DNA of 58,550 nt from JAVBQJ01 sp031549115 (GTDB lineage: Bacteria; Verrucomicrobiota; Lentisphaeria; Victivallales; Victivallaceae). This document shows, in pieces, positions 7,130 through 15,363 of the stretch. Location of the stretch: positions 1-58,550 of the forward strand of contig JAVBQJ010000145.1 of the NCBI GenBank assembly GCA_031549115.1, read 5' to 3'. Both the position numbers and the translations under genes were made by a program. Under the pieces are notes generated by a model. The model saw nothing but the letters and a program-made list of their open reading frames with translations, searched no databases and was not told the origin of the DNA. Within the stretch, counting starts at the first letter, position 1; every line of letters begins with the position of its first letter.

Positions 7130-9381
7130 AAAAGTATCTGTTTTCCATCCTCGTCGTCTGTGCCACTTGTTGCATCCTGACCGGAAGCGACCTCATCCTG
7201 AACGGTGACAAACCTTACGCCATCCATGTCGCGGCGGGCGCCGAGGCCGTGGAACGCACCGCCGCCGCGGAATTGCAGCACTACCTGCGGGAGATGGGCC
7301 AAAAGGAGTTTCCGGTCGTCACGGAAATTCCGGAAGGCTTCGCAGGTATCTTCCTCGGACACTCCGCCGAGGTCAAAGAACGGCTGCCGCATATCGACCT
7401 GGACAATATGGCCGCGGACGAGGTCGTGATCTACACGGTCGGCGACAGCCTGATCCTCTCCGGAGACGCGCCGCGCGGCACCCTGTACGCGGTTTACACC
7501 CTCCTGGAGGAGCGCTTCGGGGTGCGCTGGTGGACCTCGCAAGCCGAATCGGTTCCGGCTCCCGGCGAACTGAGGGTCCGGGAAACGGCTTATCGCTACG
7601 CGCCGCCGTTTTACAGCCGTGAAGTCTACTATGCCGACATGATGACCCATCCGGTCTTCGCCGCCCGCTCGAAGATCAACGGCCATTTCGAAGAAATCCC
7701 ACCGGAATACGGCGGCCACATTCCCTTCCTCGGCTGGGTGCACACCTTCTGGCAGTTGCTGCCCAGCGAAAAGTATTTCGAGGCGCATCCCGAATGGTTC
7801 AGCCTGATCAACGGCAAGCGCATTCCGGGCAGTCCCGGCGGCGGCCAATTGTGCCTGACCCATCCGGATATGCGGGCGGAACTGGTGGCCAACGCCGCTC
7901 GGTGGCTGCGCGAAAATCCCGACAGCCAGCTCATCTCCATCAGCCAGAACGATGTCAAAGGCGACGCCTGCGAATGTCCCGTCTGCGCCGAAATGGCGGC
8001 GCGCGAAGGCCAATCCGGCGTCCTGATCGATTGCGTCAATTACGTCGCAACCGAACTGGAGAAAGAATTTCCCGACGTCGTCGTCGACACCCTGGCCTAT
8101 TATCACACCCTGGAGCCGCCGGCATCGATCCGCCCCAGGCACAATGTACTGATCCGGTTCGCGCCAATCAACTCCGATTTCGGCCGGCCGCTGGATGGGT
8201 CCGGCCCCGGCAACCCCAACCGGCCTTTCGCGGAAATGCTGTTGCGCTGGCGGGACATTGCGCCGCAACTGGCGCTGTGGAACTATGTTTCCAACTTCGC
8301 CAACGATTTGCTGCCGCATCCGAATTTCCGCAATATCGGCAGGGACCTGCGCTTCTTCGCCGCCAACAACGTCAAATCGGTATTCGAGCAGGGCGGGCCG
8401 TCTGAGAGCGAGCTGTCCAATTTTGCCGCCATGCGCACCTGGGTGATCGCCAAACTGTTATGGAACCCCGAGCTGGACCAGGACAGTCTGCTGCAGGAAT
8501 TCGCCCGGGGGTATTACGGCCCCGCGGCTTCCGGTGTCTTGGAAGTATTCGAGATGATCCATGAGGAACACGAAAATGCGGGCGGGGAACTGCGTTGCAG
8601 CCTCCACGGTTCCGGCTTGCCGCTGGAGAAAATCAGCGCTGCCCAGGCGGTCCTGACGATGGCCATGACCGACAATACCGGCAATCCGGAGCTGTTGCGC
8701 CGGCTCCGGCTGGCGAAGTCGCATTTCGACTTCGCCTGGCTGGATTCACTTTCGCCCGTCTGGCTATCCGAAGAGGAGCGGCAGAGCGGGCATCGCCTCC
8801 TGGCGGAGCTGCGGCAGCTGGTACAACAGAACCAGGCGGTATTCTATGGCGAAAACCGGAATTTCGCGGATTACCTGGACAAACTCGGTGCCAACCTGGA
8901 AGCGTTGCCGGACAGCAAGACCCGGGCCGTCCCGGATTTCTGCCGCGGCCTGACGCCGGAAGAGTGGTATGAGTTCGGCCCGAAGGATTTCCGCCTGACC
9001 ATCCCGGGCGAACTGACCGACATCGTCCCCGACGCCCAAGCGGCCTCAGGCCAAGTCGCACGCCTGTATTCGACCTCCAATTGGTTGCTACAGCTGCAAA
9101 TCCCGCGCGGGACCTGGGACATCATGGTGTCGTTGCGTATGGACGCGCAAGCCGATCCCGAAACGCAAGCCGCCACGGAAATCGGGATTTACAATGAAAC
9201 CCTAGGCCGCTCGGTACAGTTGCGCGATGTGGACATCGCCGATTTCCCAGCCAATGAAGTCCGCTGGCTGAACTACGGAACGGTATCGCTGCTGTCCGGC
9301 TACCTCTATATCGCGCCCTATGGCAACCCCGACCTGAACCACATCGACATTGAGCGGGTAATCCTGCTCAGGAAGCCATAA
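7108..9381 (+). CDS. DUF4838-family secreted protein, alpha-glucuronidase-like
   Basis: A 757-aa protein. The N-terminus has a hydrophobic export segment (YLFSILVVCATCCILTG); with cysteines inside it could be a lipoprotein. Residues about 35-165 match the GH67N-like alpha/beta domain common in front of glycosidase barrels (AAAELQHYLREMGQKEFPVV, GDAPRGTLYAVYTLLEERFG). The DUF4838 region follows, with CECPVCAEM and SISQNDVKGDAC. A beta-sandwich closes the C-terminus. ATG 7108 lies inside the pseudopilin gene; TTG 7126 is an alternative start that keeps the signal. A paralogue with the same domain order is at 48122-50404. Probable polysaccharide-active enzyme; activity not established for the family. 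Confidence 0.82.
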   Translation: MGIYVQLKKYLFSILVVCATCCILTGSDLILNGDKPYAIHVAAGAEAVERTAAAELQHYLREMGQKEFPVVTEIPEGFAGIFLGHSAEVKERLPHIDLDNMAADEVVIYTVGDSLILSGDAPRGTLYAVYTLLEERFGVRWWTSQAESVPAPGELRVRETAYRYAPPFYSREVYYADMMTHPVFAARSKINGHFEEIPPEYGGHIPFLGWVHTFWQLLPSEKYFEAHPEWFSLINGKRIPGSPGGGQLCLTHPDMRAELVANAARWLRENPDSQLISISQNDVKGDACECPVCAEMAAREGQSGVLIDCVNYVATELEKEFPDVVVDTLAYYHTLEPPASIRPRHNVLIRFAPINSDFGRPLDGSGPGNPNRPFAEMLLRWRDIAPQLALWNYVSNFANDLLPHPNFRNIGRDLRFFAANNVKSVFEQGGPSESELSNFAAMRTWVIAKLLWNPELDQDSLLQEFARGYYGPAASGVLEVFEMIHEEHENAGGELRCSLHGSGLPLEKISAAQAVLTMAMTDNTGNPELLRRLRLAKSHFDFAWLDSLSPVWLSEEERQSGHRLLAELRQLVQQNQAVFYGENRNFADYLDKLGANLEALPDSKTRAVPDFCRGLTPEEWYEFGPKDFRLTIPGELTDIVPDAQAASGQVARLYSTSNWLLQLQIPRGTWDIMVSLRMDAQADPETQAATEIGIYNETLGRSVQLRDVDIADFPANEVRWLNYGTVSLLSGYLYIAPYGNPDLNHIDIERVILLRKP

Positions 9382-9402
9382 AGGCCGCCGCTGGTTCACT
9401 CT

Positions 9403-9467
9403 CCGGCGACCGATTGCAACTGGAGCTCGGCCCGCTGGAAGTGGTTGTCCTGGAATCAAAAAGATAA
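9403..9467 (+). pseudogene. Remnant 3' end of a GH-A-like glycosidase gene
   Basis: Reads in frame as GDRLQLELGPLEVVVLESKR then TAA. This matches the last 20 residues of the 2883-5183 gene (GDRLQLELGPLEVVVLKSER) at 18 of 20 positions. The homology continues through the stop, the AAAGCAAAGGCAAAAAACTC spacer and the terminator. No start or catalytic region remains. It shows that a second copy of that glycosidase once ended this cassette. Confidence 0.85.
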
Positions 9468-9476
9468 AGCAAAGGC

Positions 9477-9508
9477 AAAAAAACTCCCGCATTCCGGGAG
9501 TTTTTTTT
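9477..9508 (+). terminator. Intrinsic terminator of the second cassette
   Basis: A-run plus CTCCCG (9484-9489) pairs with CGGGAG (9495-9500) and T-run to 9508, loop CATTC. Same design and flanks as 5193-5224, inherited with the remnant gene end. Confidence 0.87.
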
Positions 9509-9539
9509 GCCTTGCCACAACCGGAAAAAGTTTTTGGTC

Positions 9540-9752
9540 ACTTGACAAAGTAAACGCACCATTGTCAGATTAGGCGCACATAGCCTCAGAATCATGTGCC
9601 TTTAATCTGGCCAAAAATATTATCAACGATGGCAGATACCATAACATCAAGTGCATTTTAATCTGACAAATACGCGAAAAAGACAATTCTGTCGGTTTTT
9701 CAAATTTAATGCACATGGACAATTCCAAGGTGGTGCGTTTACCTTTACAAGT
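9540..9752. mobile_element. 213-bp IS30-type mini-element without transposase
   Basis: The left end (9540-9561) and the reverse complement of the right end (9731-9752) share ACTTG and GTAAACGCACCA, forming imperfect terminal inverted repeats. Both ends recur at 45583-46093, where they enclose an IS30-like transposase fragment. Between the ends there is only AT-rich sequence with no ORF. It therefore looks like an internally deleted (MITE-like) derivative of that element. The stretch 9468-9872 otherwise holds only the terminator above and the promoter below. Confidence 0.7.
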
Positions 9753-9794
9753 CGCATCGCCGCGAATCGTCATTCGAAAAGCGTATTTATCCGG

Positions 9795-9823
9795 TTGACA
9801 AACCGGACCAATGCATGTATAGT
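9795..9823 (+). promoter_or_regulatory. Sigma-70 promoter for the 9873 gene
   Basis: TTGACA (9795-9800), 17-bp spacer, TATAGT (9818-9823). A GAGGAGGAG ribosome binding site ends about 6 nt before ATG 9873. Confidence 0.75.
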
Positions 9824-9872
9824 TTAATAGGAGAAGGTTTTCGCCGTTCAATCTTTACGAGGAGGAGATTTT

Positions 9873-11096
9873 ATGCGTACCTTATTGCTTCTTGCCATGC
9901 TGCTTGCGGCAGCTGTGCTGTGCCGGGCCGATGCCGCCAAACCGGTCGATACCGTCAAACCGGCCGAACCGGCCAACGCGGCAACGCTCACCATCACCAC
10001 CCGGGACGGGCAAACCTACAAAGACGCGGTCGTCGAAGGCGTGACGCCCACCGGCATCGACATCGGTTACGTCAACGACACCGATCACTTTGTAATGCGA
10101 GGGTTGGATTTCAAAGACCTGCCGGACGACCTCCAGAAAAAATACGGATACGATCCCGCGGCCGCCCAGGCCTTCGACGCCAAAGTCCAATCCGCCGGCT
10201 CTGCCGATCTCACGAGTACGGCCAATGCCGAAAAGGAGCGCCTCGCCCAGATCACCCAGGAGATTCACGAAAAATTTGCCGGGCAGAACGTCCAGATCAA
10301 ACCGGCGGATCTCCAGTACGCGGTCTTCGCCAACCGTCTCTCCGTCCAACTGGCTTCGGTCGCGGCGACCCAAACCGGATGCGTGGCGAAAATCACCCAG
10401 CTGATCTCCGGCACGCCGGTCGGCGACCTGGTCATGATCGACGGGCAAACGCTGCCGCAGGGGGGCGAATGGAGCGGCTTCATCTACCCCACCGGCCTGA
10501 ACACGAAGTACAACAATCAGACCATTCCGGTTTATACCGGCACACCGGAGCGCGCGGTCGGGCTGCTGAATTACAATCTGAACATCTACAGCGAATACGC
10601 CGCGGCCCGGCAGAGCGACACCACCACGACCGATGACGGCAGCAGTGCGCCGCCGGACCAGACGGCCGACGCTTATGACACCACCACCGACGATGCCGGC
10701 GATGCCGACGACGACACGACGGATGACGCGGACGACGGCACGGTCGTCAACAATTATTATCCCGATGACTACGACGACGGCTATTACGGCGGCGGCGGCT
10801 ACTATTTCATCGGCGGCGACTACTGGCCGGTCCATTGGTGGTGGAATCACCACCCGTATCCGCCGCGCCCGTACCCGCCGCATCCGCCGCGGCCTCCTCA
10901 CGATGGCGGCCGCCACCCGGGTGGGCGCTATCCGCGCCATCCGGGAGTCCGCCCGGCACGGCGTTCGTCTTTCAATCTGCCTTCGCACACCATCATAAGT
11001 CACGGCGGCTTCCGCCAGGCCATGCCCCGCGGCGGCGGACACATCGGCGGTGGCGGACACATGGGTGGTGGCGGACACATCGGCGGCTTCCGCTGA
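9873..11096 (+). CDS. Secreted protein with Asp-rich, Tyr/Pro/His and GGGH-repeat C-terminus
   Basis: A 407-aa protein. Signal peptide at 1-20 (MRTLLLLAMLLAAAVLCRAD). The next segment (TLTITTRDGQTYKDAVVEGV, then GLDFKDLPDDLQKKYGYD) resembles a short N-terminal beta module seen in Verrucomicrobia/Lentisphaera exported proteins. After residue 245 the sequence is low complexity: Thr/Asp-rich, then Tyr/Gly and Trp/His/Pro-rich, then Arg-rich, ending in three GGGH(I/M)G units. The Asp and His content suggests metal binding or surface adhesion (inference). It has its own promoter and a terminator behind it, so it is monocistronic. No enzyme domain recognised. Confidence 0.8.
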   Translation: MRTLLLLAMLLAAAVLCRADAAKPVDTVKPAEPANAATLTITTRDGQTYKDAVVEGVTPTGIDIGYVNDTDHFVMRGLDFKDLPDDLQKKYGYDPAAAQAFDAKVQSAGSADLTSTANAEKERLAQITQEIHEKFAGQNVQIKPADLQYAVFANRLSVQLASVAATQTGCVAKITQLISGTPVGDLVMIDGQTLPQGGEWSGFIYPTGLNTKYNNQTIPVYTGTPERAVGLLNYNLNIYSEYAAARQSDTTTTDDGSSAPPDQTADAYDTTTDDAGDADDDTTDDADDGTVVNNYYPDDYDDGYYGGGGYYFIGGDYWPVHWWWNHHPYPPRPYPPHPPRPPHDGGRHPGGRYPRHPGVRPARRSSFNLPSHTIISHGGFRQAMPRGGGHIGGGGHMGGGGHIGGFR

Positions 11097-11105
11097 TTTC
11101 CCGCC

Positions 11106-11132
11106 ACGGGCCGCATTTTTGCGGCCCGTTTC
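11106..11132 (+). terminator. Terminator-like GC hairpin after the 9873 gene
   Basis: ACGGGCCGC (11106-11114) pairs with GCGGCCCGT (11121-11129) around a loop of ATTTTT. The following T-run is short, so termination strength is uncertain. Confidence 0.65.
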
Positions 11133-11182
11133 GTATCGACGAAACGTGAAACCGTTCCCGGCGCGAAAACGGAGGTTGGAAG

Positions 11183-11833
11183 GTGAACCGGTTGGATTCA
11201 GCAAAGATCATCTTCTTTCCCGCCCCTCGGGGCAGTGCGGTCGCGGCATCGTTCGCCACCTTGTTCGTCATCGGCAGTTGCGGCGTTGCGTTATGGAATA
11301 TCGCGAACGGGAAATCGTTTCTCGCGTCCGGACTGGCGGGAGTGTGGCCCCTGCTTGCGTCCGGCTTGTGGCTTATCCTGGTTTCGCTGCTGCTCTGGAC
11401 GGAATACTCGGCCAGCGGCAGCGTCGCCAGAAGTCTGTTGGGCCTGCTCGGCAGCTTTGCCCGACGGCAATTCCTGGCATGTTATTCGGATCGGGATAAT
11501 ACGCAGCGCCTGGGGCGCGGGTTTACATGTTTCGGCCGCCGGATTGTCCTCGACGCGATCGCGATCGACCAAGTCAAGCAGCTCGACTGGAACACCGGGC
11601 AAGCTTCCGCACGGATGGGCCGTGACACTTCCGACTGGAGTATATTTTTATGGTACCGCCTGCCGGAAAACAGCCGGGAAACGGTATGGCATATCGCCTC
11701 CCCCGGCCGCAAAGCACAGGCCTATTCACTCGGCCATGAACTGGTCGATTTTCTGCGCCAGGCGGGCCCCATTCGTCTCGTACCGGGGGAATCCGATCAC
11801 GTTTTCGTCCTCGCCGGCGCGGCAAAGGGCTAA
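11183..11833 (+). CDS. Small membrane protein of unknown function
   Basis: A 216-aa protein starting at GTG 11183 with GGAGG about 9 nt upstream. Two hydrophobic segments (about residues 18-42 and 53-76) are followed by a roughly 130-residue cytoplasmic-type domain rich in beta-like segments (FTCFGRRIVLDAIAIDQVKQ, WSIFLWYRLPE). This layout resembles small bacterial membrane proteins with a PH-like fold, but no motif settles it. It lies convergent to the PstS-like gene, and its TAA stop directly abuts the palindromic repeat at 11834. Confidence 0.7.
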   Translation: MNRLDSAKIIFFPAPRGSAVAASFATLFVIGSCGVALWNIANGKSFLASGLAGVWPLLASGLWLILVSLLLWTEYSASGSVARSLLGLLGSFARRQFLACYSDRDNTQRLGRGFTCFGRRIVLDAIAIDQVKQLDWNTGQASARMGRDTSDWSIFLWYRLPENSRETVWHIASPGRKAQAYSLGHELVDFLRQAGPIRLVPGESDHVFVLAGAAKG

Positions 11834-11996
11834 CCTGGATGTTGCATGAAGCGCCGGAAATATATCGCAAGCATTATGGATGCCAAAGACTTGCAAATAC
11901 CGCAGTCGATAGCAACGCTATCGGCGAGGATTTTCGCAAGGCTTTTGGCGCCATAAGGATGCGATAGATTTTTCGGCCATTCGTGCAATATTCAGG
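11834..11996. repeat. 163-bp palindromic REP/MITE-like element
   Basis: The left arm (11834-11885, starting CCTGGATGTTGCA) is an imperfect inverted copy of the right arm (11947-11996, whose reverse complement starts CCTGAATATTGCA). The centre contains CGATAGCAACGCTATCG. The whole element can fold into one long hairpin. It exactly fills the space between two convergent genes. Single arms recur at 30475-30533 and 45617-45654. It may act as a bidirectional terminator. No ORF inside. Confidence 0.85.
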
Positions 11997-13166
11997 CTAT
12001 TCGGACGCTCCGTCGATAAACACGTATCCGGTTTTCTCGACAATCTCGCGGCCTTGCGGCGAAAGCATGAAGTCGATCAATTTCCGCTGATTTTCCGAAC
12101 GCGGTCTGACCGTGATCATGTAACCATCGGCAATGAATGGATAGGTGCCGTTGACGATATTTTCCCGGGTCGGAGCGATGCCGTCCACCGACAACAGCTT
12201 GATCTTGTCGTTTTTTATCATCTCGGTGGCAAAATACCGGAACGAAAAACCGATGGCTTCGTTGTAGTTGCGGTAATCCGCCGTGTCATGGATGATTTCG
12301 CGCATACCGCCGAGCCTGTCCTCTTTCAGAGGCGGCATGATCGGCGTATCGCCCATGATTTCCTCCAGAGTGGTCTGGCTGCCGCTGCCGGGGTTGCGCT
12401 GGAACGGCACGATTCTGGCGTTTTCCGGCGCGCCGACCTCGTTCCAATCGGTGATTTTCCCCGAATAGATGCCGCGAATCTGTTCCCGGGTCAAATTCGA
12501 AACCGGATTCTTCGCATTGACATAAAAGACGAAAGCTTCGCGCAGCAAAGGGGTCATGTCATATTTCAGCCCGGCCGCGTCGGCATCGGCGACCTGTTCT
12601 TTCGACGGCGCCAGACTGAAAATCATCCCGGTTTCGCCCGCAAGCAGGCGCTTGAAAGTAACATCGGAACCATTGGTCCGGACAGAGTTGTAATAGTCGC
12701 CTTCGGGGTAGATTGCCTGCACCGCGGCGGCATAGACCGGATACAACGCATACGCGCCATCGAGATTCGGCAATTCGCCGGTCAGGCGCTGCTGCTCGGA
12801 AACTTCAATCTTCACCAGTTTATTGCCGGCCTCAAAAGGGCAATACTCATACCAGTCGATTCCTTGTCTTATGACCTCGAAACGCCCATAGGTCCACCAT
12901 GAATACCCCAATTTCACCCCTGCGGCCACCAGGAAGAAAACGATTGCGCACCCCGCCCCCACCAATAAGCGCAACGCCCGGATATTCCATGCCAGCAGGA
13001 GCAATCCGGCACTGAGCCCGCCCCCAAGCATCATCAATATAAGAAACCCCGGCCGCAGAAAAGTAAATGTTATCGCCAGATATAAAGCGGCAACGGTGTA
13101 AAGCAATACCACCGCAATGATCAACGATACTACCACCCGGATAACAGTTTTTGCCGTCTCGTTCAT
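11997..13166 (-). CDS. Membrane-anchored PstS-like substrate-binding protein
   Basis: A 389-aa protein. Three N-terminal hydrophobic segments (about residues 8-35, 38-60, 66-88) precede a phosphate-type periplasmic-binding domain. Supporting motifs are LTREQIRGIYSGKITDWNEV, FQRNPGSGSQTTLEEIMG (the anion-binding SGSQT region) and FMLSPQGREIVEKTGYVFID. Classic PstS has a cleavable signal, not three membrane helices, and pst transporter genes are absent here. It lies 47 bp downstream of the acetyltransferase, probably in one transcript. It may sense or scavenge phosphate or another oxyanion at the inner membrane. Family assignment is good; ligand is inferred. Confidence 0.85.
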   Translation of the reverse strand: MNETAKTVIRVVVSLIIAVVLLYTVAALYLAITFTFLRPGFLILMMLGGGLSAGLLLLAWNIRALRLLVGAGCAIVFFLVAAGVKLGYSWWTYGRFEVIRQGIDWYEYCPFEAGNKLVKIEVSEQQRLTGELPNLDGAYALYPVYAAAVQAIYPEGDYYNSVRTNGSDVTFKRLLAGETGMIFSLAPSKEQVADADAAGLKYDMTPLLREAFVFYVNAKNPVSNLTREQIRGIYSGKITDWNEVGAPENARIVPFQRNPGSGSQTTLEEIMGDTPIMPPLKEDRLGGMREIIHDTADYRNYNEAIGFSFRYFATEMIKNDKIKLLSVDGIAPTRENIVNGTYPFIADGYMITVRPRSENQRKLIDFMLSPQGREIVEKTGYVFIDGASE

Positions 13167-13213
13167 GGTTCCGCCTTTCCCGCCGTGTCACCATACGTCG
13201 AATTCGCCGCCGT

Positions 13214-13810
13214 TCAATTCCCCTTGTATACGGGGTAGCGGTACTTATCTGCCTCGGTGATTTCCCGCATCACCCGGCAAGGCACACCGACGGCGACGAC
13301 ATTGGCGGGAATGGATCTTGAAACCACACTTCCGGCGCCGATGACGGAATTGTCTCCGATGGTTACGCCGGCGAGAATCGTCGATCCGGCCCCGATCCAG
13401 ACATTGTTGCCGACGACGATCGGCTTGGCGATTTCCAGACCGGCCTTGCGCTGCTCCGGATCGATGGGGTGCTCGGCGGTGGTGAAGCAACAGTTCGGCG
13501 CGATGAATACATGGTTGCCGAACGTTACTTTGGCGCCGTCGGTAATGATCAGATTATGGTTGGCATAAAAATAATCCCCAACCGAAATGTTATAGCCGTA
13601 ATCGCACCAGAACGGCGGGGTGAAGATGACGTTGTCGCCCATTTCCCCCAACAGCTCGGCCAGCATTTCCCGCTGCGTTTCCCGGTCATTGGGACTCAGC
13701 TGATTATACCGGTAACATTTTTCTTTGCATTTGCTGATTTCCGCTTCGAACGCAGGGTTATAGCACCCCTGAAACAAACAATCGACAGGAACTTCCGGCT
13801 TGCTTTCCAT
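13214..13810 (-). CDS. Sugar O-acetyltransferase (maltose/galactoside type, LbH fold)
   Basis: A 198-aa acetyl-CoA-dependent transferase of the LacA/Maa/NodL group. The N-terminal mac-type helix region (EKCYRYNQLSPNDRETQREM) is followed by left-handed beta-helix hexapeptide repeats. The catalytic-type motif FTTAEHPIDPEQRKAG carries the family His. The repeats VVGNNVWIGAGSTILAGVTI and IGDNSVIGAGSVVSRSIP and the end VAVGVPCRVMREI are characteristic. Length matches the family. Cytoplasmic. The promoter at 13848-13876 and an AAGG sequence close before ATG 13810 support the start. First gene of a two-gene operon with the PstS-like protein. Confidence 0.93.
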   Translation of the reverse strand: MESKPEVPVDCLFQGCYNPAFEAEISKCKEKCYRYNQLSPNDRETQREMLAELLGEMGDNVIFTPPFWCDYGYNISVGDYFYANHNLIITDGAKVTFGNHVFIAPNCCFTTAEHPIDPEQRKAGLEIAKPIVVGNNVWIGAGSTILAGVTIGDNSVIGAGSVVSRSIPANVVAVGVPCRVMREITEADKYRYPVYKGN

Positions 13811-13847
13811 TATCCTTATCCCCTTTCAATGATATGCCCCGCAACGG

Positions 13848-13876
13848 ATAATATACCGGCAAGCCGCTTCTGTCAA
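13848..13876 (-). promoter_or_regulatory. Sigma-70 promoter for the acetyltransferase operon
   Basis: On the minus strand TTGACA (complement of 13871-13876), a 17-bp spacer and TATTAT (complement of 13848-13853). Confidence 0.75.
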
Positions 13877-13912
13877 GTTTCGAAGCGTAAATTTGCAGAA
13901 ATATCGGACCGG

Positions 13913-15334
13913 TCAATCCGGGATGCCCCATTCGACGTCGACGAGATGGCGTCCCTCGCATTCGACATCCGCCAGACCGCAGTAGATCGGATGGACTTCG
14001 GCATCGACGGAATAGATCGCCAGTTTGATGCGGTGGCGTTGGCCGGCATGCAAATGCAGCCGCCAGCACAAGCCACCGGAGGTCCGGTGAAAGGCCGGCA
14101 CCGGCGTATCCTTCGGCGCCCCCCACTGCCCCAGATATTGATCGTCGAAGTAAAACTTATTCAGACCGGCCGCACAGGTCAGCAAACGCACATCCCGGTC
14201 GACCGGCGACATGATTTCCGTTTCGAGCACGACATCGGCGGCGCGGTTCGGATTCAGAAAGCGGACATCGAGAATAAAACCGCCGAGTTCGACGATCTTT
14301 CCGTTGACACGCCACCGTACCGCGTCGGAGAAGTCCCGCACCTCCGGCAGCCGCAGCGGCAATGCCAGCCGCGGCAACGTCACCCCCTGCGCTTTGCGGC
14401 GCATCGCTTCGATCTCGTCGACCAATGCTTCGATGGTCGGCGGCGCCTCCAGATTTTGGATGAAAGAGCTCATGCGCACCGTGTTGCCGATCGGCGCCAG
14501 CCAGCGTTGCGGGATTCCGCCGGTCCCCTTCCAGATGCCGAGAATCGCGCCGACCGTGGCCCCGGTGGAGTCGGTGTCCTGCCCGCAGTTGACCGCCAGC
14601 AAGAGCGACCGTTCGAAGTCGCCTTCGCCGTACAACAGTCCGATCATGATGAAACCCATATTCATCACCGCGTCGGAGCAGTTGTAAGAGCCGAAGTGCG
14701 CCATGACCCAATCCCGCGCCTGTTCGTAGGTGTCGCCGCCGTCATAGCGGCTTTGCACACCGGCAATCACCGCTTTCAGCCGCGACTCCGGCAGCGCGGC
14801 AAACGCTGTTGCCAAAGACCGCGTCAAATCGCCGGAAACAAAGAGATCGGATTCCAGCATCGCCAGGAAAACGAGGATCAGCAGCCCGTCGCCGTCGTGA
14901 TCCACGCTGCCGTCCAGATAGGCATAATGCGCCGCCACATCCGGCTGCCCCGGAAAAATCGCCGCCCACAGTTCGGAGCGAATCGCCGCGCCCAACGCGT
15001 CGACGAAAAAGTTATTGTGGACGCCGGAAACCGGCGGCATGATCCCTTTTTTCAAATTGGCGATCGCCGTACCGTATTCGTCGGCATGAAAATCGATATG
15101 GTCGATCCACGCCTGGCCGAGCTGCTCTCCGGTCAGGCCGAAACCGAATTCGTCCAGATGCCGCAGCCACACCAATTGGAGGTCGAGGTCATCGTTGGTC
15201 GCCGGTTCGGTCGGCACCGGATCGTAGTAGGTCAGGTTCAGAAAATGGTTGCGCGCTTCATAGGGGGCACCCAGGGTACCCCCGATGTTCTTGCCTTGAT
15301 AGCAGGCAATCATTTTATCCCGCAGGAGGGTCAT
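13913..15334 (-). CDS. ADP-ribosylglycohydrolase-family protein
   Basis: A 473-aa protein of the DraG/ARH fold. The metal-binding clusters are present: NDDLDLQL near residue 47, VDHDGDG near 150, and NCGQDTDSTGATVGAI near 265, which matches the C-terminal (D)xDDT-type signature of the family. The family hydrolyses ADP-ribose-protein or related N/O-glycosidic bonds using two Mg ions. Residues about 340-473 are an added beta-rich domain not usual in DraG. No signal peptide. It is the last gene of the minus-strand carbohydrate operon (29 bp after the DUF6259 gene). A sugar substrate is possible, given the context. Confidence 0.87.
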   Translation of the reverse strand: MTLLRDKMIACYQGKNIGGTLGAPYEARNHFLNLTYYDPVPTEPATNDDLDLQLVWLRHLDEFGFGLTGEQLGQAWIDHIDFHADEYGTAIANLKKGIMPPVSGVHNNFFVDALGAAIRSELWAAIFPGQPDVAAHYAYLDGSVDHDGDGLLILVFLAMLESDLFVSGDLTRSLATAFAALPESRLKAVIAGVQSRYDGGDTYEQARDWVMAHFGSYNCSDAVMNMGFIMIGLLYGEGDFERSLLLAVNCGQDTDSTGATVGAILGIWKGTGGIPQRWLAPIGNTVRMSSFIQNLEAPPTIEALVDEIEAMRRKAQGVTLPRLALPLRLPEVRDFSDAVRWRVNGKIVELGGFILDVRFLNPNRAADVVLETEIMSPVDRDVRLLTCAAGLNKFYFDDQYLGQWGAPKDTPVPAFHRTSGGLCWRLHLHAGQRHRIKLAIYSVDAEVHPIYCGLADVECEGRHLVDVEWGIPD

Positions 15335-15363
15335 ACGTGATACTCTCTATATTTAATGCTTTT

